Source of the DNA: JBKEDG01 sp047973085
GTDB lineage: Bacteria > Bacillota_I > Bacilli_A > JBKEDG01
Reading direction: 5' to 3'
Assembly (NCBI GenBank): GCA_047973085.1
Contig: JBKEBI010000071.1
Location: 1-33,420, forward strand
Length of the DNA stretch: 33,420 nucleotides
Shown here: piece after piece, positions 7,990 through 16,601 of the stretch
Numbering within the stretch: position 1 is the stretch's first letter
Layout of the letters: the number at the start of each line of letters is the position of its first letter
The notes under the pieces: generated by a model
The model's input: only the letters and a program-made list of their open reading frames with translations
Database searches by the model: none
What the model was told of the DNA's origin: nothing
Made by a program: the position numbers and the translations under genes

Positions 7990-8243
7990 AACGACATTGA
8001 AGAGAAGAGTAACTTTAATTAAATTTTCACAGAGAGTCCTGGTAGCTGAAAAAGGATAAAGGAAATTAAAGCGAACATGACCTCGGAGTTTCATACCGAA
8101 GAAATTTAGGCTATGACGGTCTCACCCGTTAACGTGATAGAGTATGTTTGTACTCGAAGAGGTAATTATCGTGAGATAATTATGAATTAAGGTGGTAACA
8201 CGAGATTTAACTCTCGTCCTTTATATAAGGGCGAGAGTTTTTT
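7990..8243 (+). promoter_or_regulatory. T-box riboswitch, methionine specifier
   Basis: The leader has a long Stem I with the AGAGAG and GGTAGCTGAAAAAGGAT segments, a specifier loop GAACATGACC with ATG at 8077-8079, the conserved AAGGTGGTAACACG T-box at 8189-8202, and a terminator with stem CTCTCGTCCT / AGGGCGAGAG (8211-8237) and T run (8238-8243). Uncharged tRNA-Met would bind the specifier and the T-box bulge and hold the antiterminator. The codon agrees with the metNIQ genes downstream. Confidence 0.95.
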
Positions 8244-8261
8244 GTGTATTAAGGAGGATAT

Positions 8262-9254
8262 ATGATAGAAATTAAAGATATTTGCAAAAATTTTGATAAT
8301 TTTGAAGCAGTAAAAAATGTTAATCTGAAAATTGAACAAGGTGAAATTTTAGGAATTATTGGTTCATCTGGAGCAGGTAAAAGCACACTGATTAGAATAA
8401 TTAACCAACTAGAAAAACAAACAAGTGGAGAAATTATCATTGAAAATGAAATACTAAACAATAAAAATATTAGACGTAAGCGCCAAGAAATTGGCATGAT
8501 TTTTCAACATTTTAATTTATTGTGGTCTAGAACTGTGAGAGAAAATATCGAACTTCCCTTAGAGTTTACTAAAGAATCAAAAACAAAGAGAAGAAAAGTT
8601 TCTTCCAATCTTATTGAACTTGTAGGATTGAAAGGTAAAGAAAATTCCTATATTAATGAATTAAGTGGCGGACAAAAACAAAGAGTTGCTATTGCTAGAG
8701 CATTGACAAATAATCCCAAATTATTACTATGTGATGAAGCAACAAGTGCACTAGATCCTGAAACATCTAATTCAATATTAAATTTATTGAAAGAAATTAA
8801 TCGTGAATTAAATTTAACTATAATTTTGATTACTCACCAAATGGAAGTAGTACAAAAAATTTGTCATAGAGTAGCAGTAATGGATAATGGAGAAATTATA
8901 GAAAGTGGAGATATCAACAATATTTTTAAACATCCAAAACATCTTATTACCAAGAAATTTATTCAATCAGTTAATCATGGAGAAATTGAAAACAGCAAGG
9001 AAAATTTAAAGAAATTATATCCTGATAAGAAATTAATTCGCTTAACTTTTACAAAAGATAGTGGTAATTATCCAATTTTATCAGAAGCCATTTTAAAATT
9101 TAGCTTATCAGTAAATATTGTAAATGCAAATTTAATAGCAACAAACGAAACTCCAATGGGTATAATGTATATTTTAGTATTAAATGAAGAGAAAAAATAT
9201 CAAAAATTTGTAGAATATTTAGAAAACAAACAAGTAGGAGTTGAAGTAGTATGA
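8262..9254 (+). CDS. metN: Methionine ABC transporter ATP-binding protein
   Basis: MetN powers uptake of methionine through MetI, using substrate delivered by MetQ. The 330-residue protein has Walker A GSSGAGKS (about residues 34-41), a Q-loop region GMIFQHFNLL, signature LSGGQKQRVAIARAL, Walker B LLLCDEATSALD and the switch histidine in LITHQMEVV. After residue about 250 comes a C-terminal NIL-type domain that in other MetN proteins binds methionine and shuts off transport. The AAGGAGG site lies 4-5 nt before the ATG. It is the first gene behind a methionine T-box and overlaps metI by 4 nt (ATGA). Confidence 0.96.
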   Translation: MIEIKDICKNFDNFEAVKNVNLKIEQGEILGIIGSSGAGKSTLIRIINQLEKQTSGEIIIENEILNNKNIRRKRQEIGMIFQHFNLLWSRTVRENIELPLEFTKESKTKRRKVSSNLIELVGLKGKENSYINELSGGQKQRVAIARALTNNPKLLLCDEATSALDPETSNSILNLLKEINRELNLTIILITHQMEVVQKICHRVAVMDNGEIIESGDINNIFKHPKHLITKKFIQSVNHGEIENSKENLKKLYPDKKLIRLTFTKDSGNYPILSEAILKFSLSVNIVNANLIATNETPMGIMYILVLNEEKKYQKFVEYLENKQVGVEVV

Positions 9255-9916
9255 TTGAAGAATTAAAACTAGTTAATTGGGAACAAATTTTAGAAGCTTT
9301 ACAAGAAACACTGTATATGAGTTTTGTTTCACTATTCTTTACTGTTATTATTGGGCTTGCAACTGGAATTGTATTGTATTCTACAAGAACTAATGGTTTA
9401 TATGAAAATAAATTTATTAATAAAGCAATAGATTTTATTGTAAATGTGCTCAGAGCTATTCCATTTATTATCCTCATGTTTTTAATTATACCCTTTACAA
9501 AATTATTAACAGGATCAATGCTTGGAGTAAATGCTGCCTTACCATCATTAATTATTGCAGCATCCCCTTTTTATGCGAGACTATGTGTTCTAGCATTTAT
9601 GGAAGTAGATAAAGGAGTTATTGAAGCAACAAAAGCAATGGGTGCAACAAATTTTCAAATTATTAGAAAAGTTATTATTCCAGAAGCAAAACCAGCTTTG
9701 GTATCAGGTATTGGAGTATGTGCAATTTCACTTATTTCATACACTGCAATGGCTGGAGCAATCGGTTCTGGAGGACTAGGAAATCTTGCTTATCTATATG
9801 GACTAGCAAGAAGAAACGATGCAGTATTGTATATTGCTACAATACTTGTTATAGCAATCGTATTTACCGTACAAGGATTAAATGACCTTGTCGTAAAGAA
9901 AATAGATAAAAGATAA
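9251..9916 (+). CDS. metI: Methionine ABC transporter permease
   Basis: MetI forms the membrane channel of the methionine importer. The 221-residue protein has about five hydrophobic helices and the ABC permease coupling motif EATKAMGATNFQIIRKVIIP near residues 125-144, which contacts MetN. The C-terminal half has GAIGSGGLGNLAYLYG, typical of MetI. The start overlaps the metN stop by 4 nt, which supports translational coupling and one-to-one production with MetN. An 18-nt gap with AGGAGG separates it from metQ. Confidence 0.95.
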   Translation: MIEELKLVNWEQILEALQETLYMSFVSLFFTVIIGLATGIVLYSTRTNGLYENKFINKAIDFIVNVLRAIPFIILMFLIIPFTKLLTGSMLGVNAALPSLIIAASPFYARLCVLAFMEVDKGVIEATKAMGATNFQIIRKVIIPEAKPALVSGIGVCAISLISYTAMAGAIGSGGLGNLAYLYGLARRNDAVLYIATILVIAIVFTVQGLNDLVVKKIDKR

Positions 9917-9934
9917 AAAATTAGGAGGAAAGTT

Positions 9935-10753
9935 ATGAAAAAATTAGTAAGTATTTTATTGGGAACATCTTTGGTATTATTAACATTAGTTGGTTGCGGA
10001 GAAGAAGAAGGCAGTACAGATAAGATTGTTGTAAGTGCAACTTTAGATCCACATTCAAAAATTTTAGAATTTGCAAAACCAATTTTAGCTGAAGAAGGTA
10101 TTGAGCTTGAAATAGAGGTGCTAGATAACTATTATATTTTTAATCAAGCATTAGATAATGGTGAAGTAGATGCAAACTTTTTCCAACATACACCATTCTT
10201 TAACGATGAGGTAGAAACAAATGGATATGATATTGTTAATATTGGAGGAGTGCACATTGAACCTTTTGGCTTTTACTCAAAGACCATATCTGAAGTAGAA
10301 GATATTCCAAAGGGTGCAGAAATTATCATTTCAAATGCAGTGGCAGATCATGGACGAATTTTATCAATTCTAGAAGGAGCTGGAGTAATAAAACTTAAAG
10401 ATGGTGTGGAAATTTTAAATGCTACTTTTGAAGATATTGAAGAAAATCCAAAGGATATTAAGTTTACAGAAATTAATCCAGAGCTTCTAATTACTACGTA
10501 TGAAGAAGGTGAAGGGGATCTAGTTGCAATAAATGGAAATTATGCAATTTCAGCAGGACTTAAGCCTACAGAAGATGCAGTTATTTTAGAACAAGCTGAT
10601 GAATCCAACCCATATGTTAATATAGTTGCTGTACAAAAAGGAAGAGAAAATGATGAAGTATTATTAAAATTAATAGAAGTTTTACAGTCAGAGGAAGTGA
10701 AAGAATTTATAATTGAAACATACAGTGATGGAAGTGTAATACCCGTTGAATAA
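9935..10753 (+). CDS. metQ: Methionine-binding lipoprotein (NLPA family)
   Basis: MetQ captures methionine outside the membrane and passes it to MetNI. The 272-residue protein begins with a signal peptide ending in the lipobox LVGC (Cys21), so it is a membrane-anchored lipoprotein. Family motifs include VSATLDPHSKILEFAKP, ANFFQHTPFF, GGVHIEPFGFYSK and the late VAINGNYAISAGL. A strong AGGAGG site is 6-7 nt before the start. A terminator ends the operon at about 10800. Confidence 0.95.
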   Translation: MKKLVSILLGTSLVLLTLVGCGEEEGSTDKIVVSATLDPHSKILEFAKPILAEEGIELEIEVLDNYYIFNQALDNGEVDANFFQHTPFFNDEVETNGYDIVNIGGVHIEPFGFYSKTISEVEDIPKGAEIIISNAVADHGRILSILEGAGVIKLKDGVEILNATFEDIEENPKDIKFTEINPELLITTYEEGEGDLVAINGNYAISAGLKPTEDAVILEQADESNPYVNIVAVQKGRENDEVLLKLIEVLQSEEVKEFIIETYSDGSVIPVE

Positions 10754-10771
10754 ATAATTAGAATACAAAAG

Positions 10772-10800
10772 AGAAGTGTAGTTTATTACATTTCTTTTTT
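10772..10800 (+). terminator. Terminator after metQ
   Basis: Stem AGAAGTGTA (10772-10780) / TACATTTCT (10787-10795), with one G-U pair and a 6-base loop, is followed by T residues. Confidence 0.82.
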
Positions 10801-10847
10801 ATGAATGAAATTACTATCATTTATAGAAGATAAATATAGGTGATAAA

Positions 10848-11945
10848 ATGAAATGTATGAGATGTAACAATAAAAATAGACTATTGTTTGAAAAGCTTTT
10901 TTGTCCTAATTGCACACAATGTTACTATTGTCTAAAATGTGCACATATTTCTATTTTCAAGTTATGTGACAGTCTAAAAGAAGATTTAATATTTACATAT
11001 GAAAATGTAACTCTTAAACTACAATACCATTTAACTAATAATCAAAAAATAATTAGTGATAAAATAATTAAAAATATTATTAATTCTAATATATTTATTA
11101 ATGCCACATGTGGTGCTGGTAAAACTGAAATTGTTTTTAAAGTTATTAAAAATTACATTAATAATCATAAACATGTTTGTTTTGTAACTCCAAGAATTGA
11201 AGTTACAAAAGAACTATATCTACGTTTTAATAAAGTATTTAATACTACGTTTGGAATAATTACAGGTGAGGAAAAGATCCATACAGGTGCAATGTTTTTT
11301 ATGACATGTAATCAACTAATAAATTATCACGACACTTTTGACTTAGTAATTGTTGATGAAGCAGATGCCTTTCCACTTGCAAATGATAAAATACTAGAAA
11401 GTGGAATTAAAAAATCTTTAAGAACAAATGGAAAAATTATAAAAATGAGTGCTACTCCATTAAAAATTGAAAAAGATTATATCACATTATCATTATTTGA
11501 AAGATATCATAAACAGATTATTCCCACCCCAGTATTTCAAAAGACTTCAATGAATTATTTAAAAAATATAACAAAAAAAGATAAGTGGATAATATTTTTT
11601 CCAACAATTAAAACTCTTCAAGAAACCTACAACCTTTTAAACAACCCAGATATTATTATTTGCCATAGTAGAATTACAAATATTTCAGAAAAGTTAAGTG
11701 CTCTACATGATTCATACATAATTTTTTCTACTGCAATTTTAGAACGCGGAATAACTTTATCCAATATTAATGTTTTAGTTTATAATTCTCACCATGAAAA
11801 TTTTAAAGCCAATACATTGATTCAAATTAGTGGCAGAGTTGGAAGAGTTTTTCCACATACTAATGGTAATATCATATTTATGGCAGATTATAAAACACGA
11901 GCAATTATAAATTCAATTAAATATGTAGGTAGTTTAAATGATTAA
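10848..11945 (+). CDS. comFA: Competence DNA helicase ComFA
   Basis: ComFA is a DEAD-box-like ATPase on the inside of the membrane that helps pull single-stranded DNA into competent cells. The 365-residue protein starts with a Cys-rich segment (Cys3, 6, 19, 22, 25, 28, 31 and 40), likely zinc-binding. Walker A NATCGAGKTE follows at about residues 85-94, then Walker B VIVDEADAF and motif III MSATP, and the C-terminal helicase half with ISGRVGRVF. The GGTGAT site before the ATG supports this start. It overlaps comFC by 8 nt, the usual arrangement. The cysteine count is higher than the four commonly described. Confidence 0.94.
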   Translation: MKCMRCNNKNRLLFEKLFCPNCTQCYYCLKCAHISIFKLCDSLKEDLIFTYENVTLKLQYHLTNNQKIISDKIIKNIINSNIFINATCGAGKTEIVFKVIKNYINNHKHVCFVTPRIEVTKELYLRFNKVFNTTFGIITGEEKIHTGAMFFMTCNQLINYHDTFDLVIVDEADAFPLANDKILESGIKKSLRTNGKIIKMSATPLKIEKDYITLSLFERYHKQIIPTPVFQKTSMNYLKNITKKDKWIIFFPTIKTLQETYNLLNNPDIIICHSRITNISEKLSALHDSYIIFSTAILERGITLSNINVLVYNSHHENFKANTLIQISGRVGRVFPHTNGNIIFMADYKTRAIINSIKYVGSLND

Positions 11946-12564
11946 ATGCATAATATGTTATCAAAAATTTTCTGAAACTATTTCCATAGATACACTTTTA
12001 AAACCCACTGTGTACTGTAATGAGTGTTTAAGTAATTTAAAAAAGGTTGAAAATAGTTGCTCCTACTGCTCTCATCCAATAGGATATAAATGTTGTGATA
12101 AAAAAATTGTTAATATTAGTTTATATCATGAAAACAGTTTTTTGAAAAACGTTTTGTATCAAATTAAATATCTAAACTTATATAATAAATTATTTTTATT
12201 TGAAAATGCACTAATAGAAGCAACACAACAGTTTGAAAACTATGTAGTAGTCCCAGTTCCATTATCAACAATAATGCAAAATAAGCGAGGTTTCAATCAA
12301 TCTTATATTTTAGCATCTTTTACTAAATTACCTATTATTAATTGTCTAAGTCGACTAGATAATAAAACTCAAAGTAAAAAAAGCTATTTAGAGAGAATAA
12401 ATAGCCCTCCAATGTTTACTTTGAAATTTATACCAAAAAGTAAAAATATTTTAATAATTGATGATGTATTTACTACTGGTACAACGCTAAAATCTATAGT
12501 AAAACTATTTCCTGATGAATACAATATCACATGCTTAACACTACAGAGAACTATTTTAAAATAA
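11938..12564 (+). CDS. comFC: Competence phosphoribosyltransferase-like protein ComFC
   Basis: ComFC is needed for transformation and probably works with ComFA at the inner face of the membrane. The 208-residue protein has an N-terminal zinc-ribbon-like part with paired cysteines (Cys4/7, 27/30, 41/44) and a C-terminal phosphoribosyltransferase-type domain with ILIIDDVFTTGTTLKS near residues 177-192. The RGFNQSYILA segment is a further family mark. It starts inside the end of comFA (8-nt overlap). The gene order comFA-comFC-hpf is widely conserved in Bacillota. Confidence 0.92.
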   Translation: MIKCIICYQKFSETISIDTLLKPTVYCNECLSNLKKVENSCSYCSHPIGYKCCDKKIVNISLYHENSFLKNVLYQIKYLNLYNKLFLFENALIEATQQFENYVVVPVPLSTIMQNKRGFNQSYILASFTKLPIINCLSRLDNKTQSKKSYLERINSPPMFTLKFIPKSKNILIIDDVFTTGTTLKSIVKLFPDEYNITCLTLQRTILK

Positions 12565-12588
12565 ATCATTTTTTTATAGGTAAATTTA

Positions 12589-12597
12589 TGATATAAT
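12589..12597 (+). promoter_or_regulatory. Extended -10 promoter of hpf
   Basis: TGATATAAT lies about 26 nt before the hpf start, whose ribosome site is GGAGGTG. This would let hpf be made apart from comF. Confidence 0.7.
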
Positions 12598-12622
12598 GTA
12601 GTAAATAAACGGAGGTGTTTTT

Positions 12623-13150
12623 ATGAAATATAAAGTTAGAGGAAAAAACGTTGAAATTACTGAAGCAATGAATTCACACTTAGAAGGAAAACTTACTAAA
12701 CTAGATAAATACTTCATAAACTATGATGAACTTGAAGCTAGTGTGTTGGTGAGAATTTATCCAGAAACTACAAAGGTTGAAATTACTATACCTACAAAAA
12801 GCTTTACTTTAAGAATCGAAGAAGAGCACGGTGATATCTATACTGCATTTGACCATGCAATTGATAAATTAGAAAGACAAATTAGAAAAAATAAAACTAG
12901 ATTACAAAATCGTAGTAGAGGAAAAGATATTTCACAATTTTCATTTGACTACGACTCTAATACAGATGAAATTAATGAAGTTGTTAAAACTAAAACTCTT
13001 GAACTTAAGCCAATGGATATAGATGAGGCAGTTTTACAAATGGAACTGATTAATCATGACTTCTTCGTATTCCATGACATAGATATCAATGGTGTAAGTG
13101 TTGTATATAGAAGAAATGATGGCACTTATGGTGTACTTGAAACAAAATAA
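12623..13150 (+). CDS. hpf: Ribosome hibernation-promoting factor, long form
   Basis: Long HPF binds the 30S subunit and pairs 70S ribosomes into 100S dimers when growth slows. The N-terminal S30AE domain covers about residues 1-100 (MKYKVRGKNVEITEAMNSHL, then HGDIYTAFDHAIDKLERQIR). The C-terminal dimerization domain lies at about 115-175 (KPMDIDEAVLQMELINHDFF, then VVYRRNDGTYGVLE). The 175-residue length marks the long form that dimerizes ribosomes alone. It has its own extended -10 promoter and an inverted-repeat terminator. Confidence 0.96.
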   Translation: MKYKVRGKNVEITEAMNSHLEGKLTKLDKYFINYDELEASVLVRIYPETTKVEITIPTKSFTLRIEEEHGDIYTAFDHAIDKLERQIRKNKTRLQNRSRGKDISQFSFDYDSNTDEINEVVKTKTLELKPMDIDEAVLQMELINHDFFVFHDIDINGVSVVYRRNDGTYGVLETK

Positions 13151-13160
13151 AACTAAAAAG

Positions 13161-13183
13161 CATTGCTTAAAGCAATGTTTTTT
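13161..13183 (+). terminator. Terminator after hpf
   Basis: CATTGCTTAAAGCAATG (13161-13177) folds a 7-bp stem followed by six T. Confidence 0.85.
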
Positions 13184-13192
13184 AATGCAGCA

Positions 13193-13224
13193 AAAAAGGA
13201 TTTAATCAAAATTAAATCCTTTTT
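13193..13224 (-). terminator. Terminator after the alanine symporter gene (two-way)
   Basis: The inverted repeat AAAAAGGATTTAAT (13193-13206) / ATTAAATCCTTTTT (13211-13224) has T runs on both strands. It lies 10 nt after the stop of the minus-strand symporter and can also back up the hpf terminator. Confidence 0.8.
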
Positions 13225-13234
13225 AAATAGCAAA

Positions 13235-14782
13235 TTATTTCCAAACTTTTTTATCTACATTCTTAATTCCTAAAGCATCAGGATCGAATGTTGGCTTCTC
13301 AACTTTTTCTTTAATTTGTCTTTCATAATCAACAAGTGATTTTATTGCTGGTGCTCCACCAAGAATAGAAATTAGTAATATACCTACAACATTGTACCAA
13401 GCCATAATACCAACACCAACATCTGCAAATTGCCATACAGCTCCAACTTCCATTGCTGAGAACACAATTACAACTCCTAAGAATAGAATTCGTACTACTA
13501 GCGTTAAGAATGCACTTGACTTCTCTTCACCATTTTCATCAACTTTACCAGTTAAGTAAGCAATATTTGTTTCAGCCATATAATAATATGCCATTAAAGT
13601 TGTAAAAGCAAAGAAGAATAAAGCAATTGCCACAAATTTAGGCCCAATACTTCCTCCAAGTACTTCTGAAACAGCAGATTGTGTAAATGCTGGTCCAGCA
13701 TCTATACCTTGCATTCCTGGACCTGTAAAGACTGGATCTCCTGCTGCATTAAATACTTGATAACTTTCTGTAATTAAAATCATAAATCCTGTTGCACTAC
13801 ATACTAGTAAAGTATCAAAGTAAACTGAGAATGCTTGAACTAGCCCTTGCTCAGCAGGGTGATTAACCGATGCTGCTGCTGCTGCATGAGGTCCTGTCCC
13901 TTGACCTGCTTCATTAGAGTAAAGTCCACGTTTTACACCATTCATTATTGCAAACCCTAATATACCACCAAGTCCAGCATACGGTGTAAATGCATATTTA
14001 AATATTTGAGTAAACATCTCTGGAATCATTTTAATATTTACAACAATTATAATGAAAGCAATTATCATATAAGCAATTGACATAACAGGAACAATAACCT
14101 CAGCTGCAGAGGCAAGACGCTTAGTTCCACCAAAGATTACAATTGCAAGAATAATTGCAACAAAAGCTCCTACAAGTATCTTAATCATATCAACTTCTCC
14201 ACCACCTATTTGTGCTGTTAAAGTACTATTTGAAAAGAATCCTGTTTGTACAGCAGTAGCGATTGAATTTGCTTGAACACCTGGTAAAAAGATACCCATA
14301 GAAAGAAGTGTTATAACAGCAAATATAATACCAAATGCTTTATATCCTGTAAATTTTTCGAAATAATATGCAGGACCACCACGGTACTCTCCATCTATTT
14401 CTTCCTTATATATTTGTCCTAGAGTTGATTCAATATACGCTGTTGCTGAACCTAATGTAGCAATAACCCACATCCAAAATAATGCACCTGGTCCACCAAA
14501 ACCTATAGCTGTCGCAACACCAGCAATATTACCAGTACCCACACGACCTGCTACAGAAAGAGCGAATGCTTGGAAAGATGAAACCCCTGCATCATCATCA
14601 CCTTTAGATAATAACAGCTTTGCCATCAGTTTAATTTGTCTAACTTGAACAAATCTTGTTCTAATAGTAAAGAACGCTCCTGCACATAATAAGATAACTA
14701 ATAACGGTACACTCCACACATAAGAGTTTAACCACTCACCAATATCAGCGATCGTATCTAATACACTTAGAAATTTAATCAT
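13235..14782 (-). CDS. Alanine/glycine:cation symporter (AGCS family)
   Basis: This integral membrane protein imports alanine or glycine with sodium. Its 515 residues include about 10-11 hydrophobic helices and the AGCS signature region with GRVGTGNIAGVATAIGFGGP (about residues 78-97), GGPAYYFEKFTGY, GVKRGLYSNEAGQGTGPHAA and the late MAYYYMAETNIAYL. The first helix is preceded by the typical short N-terminal segment. A GGAGGT site lies 7 nt before the ATG. It is a single-gene unit with its own promoter upstream and a two-way terminator behind. The exact substrate (alanine or glycine) cannot be told from sequence. Confidence 0.93.
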   Translation of the reverse strand: MIKFLSVLDTIADIGEWLNSYVWSVPLLVILLCAGAFFTIRTRFVQVRQIKLMAKLLLSKGDDDAGVSSFQAFALSVAGRVGTGNIAGVATAIGFGGPGALFWMWVIATLGSATAYIESTLGQIYKEEIDGEYRGGPAYYFEKFTGYKAFGIIFAVITLLSMGIFLPGVQANSIATAVQTGFFSNSTLTAQIGGGEVDMIKILVGAFVAIILAIVIFGGTKRLASAAEVIVPVMSIAYMIIAFIIIVVNIKMIPEMFTQIFKYAFTPYAGLGGILGFAIMNGVKRGLYSNEAGQGTGPHAAAAASVNHPAEQGLVQAFSVYFDTLLVCSATGFMILITESYQVFNAAGDPVFTGPGMQGIDAGPAFTQSAVSEVLGGSIGPKFVAIALFFFAFTTLMAYYYMAETNIAYLTGKVDENGEEKSSAFLTLVVRILFLGVVIVFSAMEVGAVWQFADVGVGIMAWYNVVGILLISILGGAPAIKSLVDYERQIKEKVEKPTFDPDALGIKNVDKKVWK

Positions 14783-14814
14783 ATTTCTACCTCCATTTTT
14801 GTTTTCTTATTTAT

Positions 14815-14843
14815 ATAATACTCCTTTTTTTTTTATTCTGCAA
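14815..14843 (-). promoter_or_regulatory. Promoter of the alanine symporter, A10 tract in spacer
   Basis: On the minus strand TTGCAG (14843-14838) and TATTAT (14820-14815) are 17 nt apart. The spacer contains ten A in a row, so slippage would change the spacing. Confidence 0.65.
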
Positions 14844-14901
14844 GGACTTAGACACAATTTAAACACAATTACATTACTTTTTATTAAAAAGCTTAAAAAA
14901 A

Positions 14902-14925
14902 AGATAGTGAATTTATACACTATCT
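14902..14925 (-). terminator. Terminator overlapping the RDD gene stop
   Basis: AGATAGTG / CACTATCT flank an 8-nt loop that contains the RDD gene's TAA (14913-14915); eight T follow on the minus strand. Confidence 0.82.
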
Positions 14926-15500
14926 CTAGAACTTTTCATAATAATCAATGGCCTTGTTTTACTCATTCTATCTACTATACTTGTACCTTTTGTACTTAAA
15001 AAAATAAAATTTACAACTAAAAATATATAATATAAAATCGAAACTATAGAAAATATCATTGACGCTATAATAATATATGAATTAAGAGGAATAAAAATTA
15101 TGCACATCATTATATATTGAATCCCTAAGTTTGTAAATAACATTTTAACAGTTAAATCAGAATAAGTTAATTTTGTACCATTTGTTTTAACAATTTTTAA
15201 TCCAGTTAACATACATCCTAAAGTTTTTCCACCTAATAATTTTGCTAAAATTACATAATAAAAGATAAATACTACTAGAATAAACATTGCATCATTAGCA
15301 GACGCTATAAAATATTTATTTACTAAAACTTCAAATTCTGTAAAATCTTCAGGAGATGTCCCCATATTTATAAAAAATTCTGAAATTTGATTGGCATATG
15401 GTGCAGATGTAGAAACGACAAATAATCCAGTTAATACATTTACAACTAAAAAATCAAACATAAATGAAACAACTCGCTTTACAATATAATTATTTTTCAT
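14913..15500 (-). CDS. RDD family membrane protein
   Basis: RDD proteins are small multi-helix membrane proteins of mixed or unknown function. The 195-residue protein has the family's first motif VKRVVSFMFDFLVV (Arg near the start, Asp in the first helix), then two or three further hydrophobic helices with GGKTLGCMLTGLKIVKTNG before the third. The start was moved from a GTG at 15503 to the ATG at 15500, because AGAGGTG lies at good distance from the ATG. It overlaps the end of rsmA, so it is read from the same message. Its role beside rsmA is not known. Confidence 0.8.
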   Translation of the reverse strand: MKNNYIVKRVVSFMFDFLVVNVLTGLFVVSTSAPYANQISEFFINMGTSPEDFTEFEVLVNKYFIASANDAMFILVVFIFYYVILAKLLGGKTLGCMLTGLKIVKTNGTKLTYSDLTVKMLFTNLGIQYIMMCIIFIPLNSYIIIASMIFSIVSILYYIFLVVNFIFLSTKGTSIVDRMSKTRPLIIMKSSRDSV

Positions 15501-16329
15501 CACTACACCTCTTTATATATTCATTTGCAATAAAAACAAATTTTTCTATAGAAATTTGCTCCGCTCTATCTTGCAAGGTTAAATCTACTTTTGCAAATAA
15601 TTCTTCAACTAATAATAAATCATATTTCTTTAAATTATTTCTCAAATTCTTTCTTTTGAACTGAAAACAATCGTGTACAAATTTTGAGAAAAATTGCATA
15701 TTATCTATTTCATACTTATTATGCCTAACGAATTTCATAACTACACTATCAACATTTGGTGGTGGAACAAATACATTGCGACTTACACTCATTAACTCAC
15801 TTATTTCATAACTAATTTGAAGCATAATTGAAAGTGCATTATATTCTTTTGACCCCGGACATGCTCTTAGACGAGTTCCTACTTCTTTTTGCATCATTAC
15901 ATATAACTCATCAAAATTTAATTCAGACTCAATTATTTTAAACAATATTGGAGTTGTTATATAATATGGAAGATTAGCAACTACTTTATAGGACTTATTA
16001 GGTAAATATTCATTTAAATTAACCTTTAAAAAATCTTTAAAAAATATAGTTAGATTTTCATAATTTACATTTGCATTTAAATAATCTCTTAAAGTTAAAT
16101 CAATTTCAAAAGCATAAACATATTTTGCCTTCTCACATAAAAGTTGTGTAAGAGCACCTATACCACACCCAATTTCTAAAACATAATCTTCATTATTAAC
16201 ATTAGATTTTGAAACAATTGAATTGAGCGTATTTTCATCTGTAAGAAAATTTTGTCCAAAATTTTTTTTAGTCTTAATATTGTATTTTGACATTATAGAC
16301 TTAGTATTTTTTACATTTCCTATTTTCAT
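15490..16329 (-). CDS. rsmA: 16S rRNA A1518/A1519 dimethyltransferase
   Basis: RsmA (KsgA) dimethylates two adjacent adenines near the 3' end of 16S rRNA, a late step in 30S assembly. The 279-residue protein has FGQNFLTD near residue 24, the SAM-binding VLEIGCGIGALTQLL, VYAFEIDLTL, and the catalytic VVANLPYYITTPIL motif. The C-terminal domain contains VPPPNVDSVVMKF and FQFKRKNLRNNL. A GGTGAG site lies before the ATG. A weak terminator of rpmE lies 20-50 nt upstream, so transcription may come partly through it. The downstream RDD gene overlaps its 3' end. Confidence 0.96.
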   Translation of the reverse strand: MKIGNVKNTKSIMSKYNIKTKKNFGQNFLTDENTLNSIVSKSNVNNEDYVLEIGCGIGALTQLLCEKAKYVYAFEIDLTLRDYLNANVNYENLTIFFKDFLKVNLNEYLPNKSYKVVANLPYYITTPILFKIIESELNFDELYVMMQKEVGTRLRACPGSKEYNALSIMLQISYEISELMSVSRNVFVPPPNVDSVVMKFVRHNKYEIDNMQFFSKFVHDCFQFKRKNLRNNLKKYDLLLVEELFAKVDLTLQDRAEQISIEKFVFIANEYIKRCSDEK

Positions 16330-16350
16330 AAACTCACCTTAAATATTGAA

Positions 16351-16379
16351 AAGCCACATTAACTAAGTTAATATGGCTT
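16351..16379 (-). terminator. Terminator after rpmE (weak T run)
   Basis: AAGCCACATTAACT (16351-16364) pairs with AGTTAATATGGCTT (16366-16379). Only four T follow on the minus strand, so some read-through into rsmA is likely. Confidence 0.65.
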
Positions 16380-16385
16380 ACATTC

Positions 16386-16583
16386 TTATAATCCGTATTT
16401 TTTATTAAACTTATCAACTCTACCTGCACTACCACCTTGCTTTTGTTCACCTGTATAAAATGGATGACACTTATCACAAGTTTCAATATTAAGCGTTTCA
16501 TTAACAGAACTTACTTCAAACTTATTTCCACAAGAACACTTAACTGCAGTTTTTTGATATTTTGGATGAATATCTTTTTTCAT
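16386..16583 (-). CDS. rpmE: Ribosomal protein bL31, zinc-binding form
   Basis: bL31 bridges the two ribosomal subunits. The 65-residue protein from the ATG at 16583 begins MKKDIHPKYQKTAVKCSCGN. It carries the four zinc ligands Cys16, Cys18, Cys36 and Cys39, so it is the C+ form, and then the family's HPFYTGEQK and RVDKFNKKYGL tail. AGAGGAG lies 8-9 nt before the start. A longer reading from 16604 would begin inside a leader hairpin and lacks a ribosome site. It has its own promoter and terminator. A zinc-free second copy, if the genome has one, is not in this window. Confidence 0.95.
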   Translation of the reverse strand: MKKDIHPKYQKTAVKCSCGNKFEVSSVNETLNIETCDKCHPFYTGEQKQGGSAGRVDKFNKKYGL

Positions 16584-16601
16584 ATATAACACTCCTCTCG
16601 C

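Noticed and set aside
9100..9477. Minus-strand 125-residue frame
   Set aside because: It overlaps metN and metI fully and has no motif.
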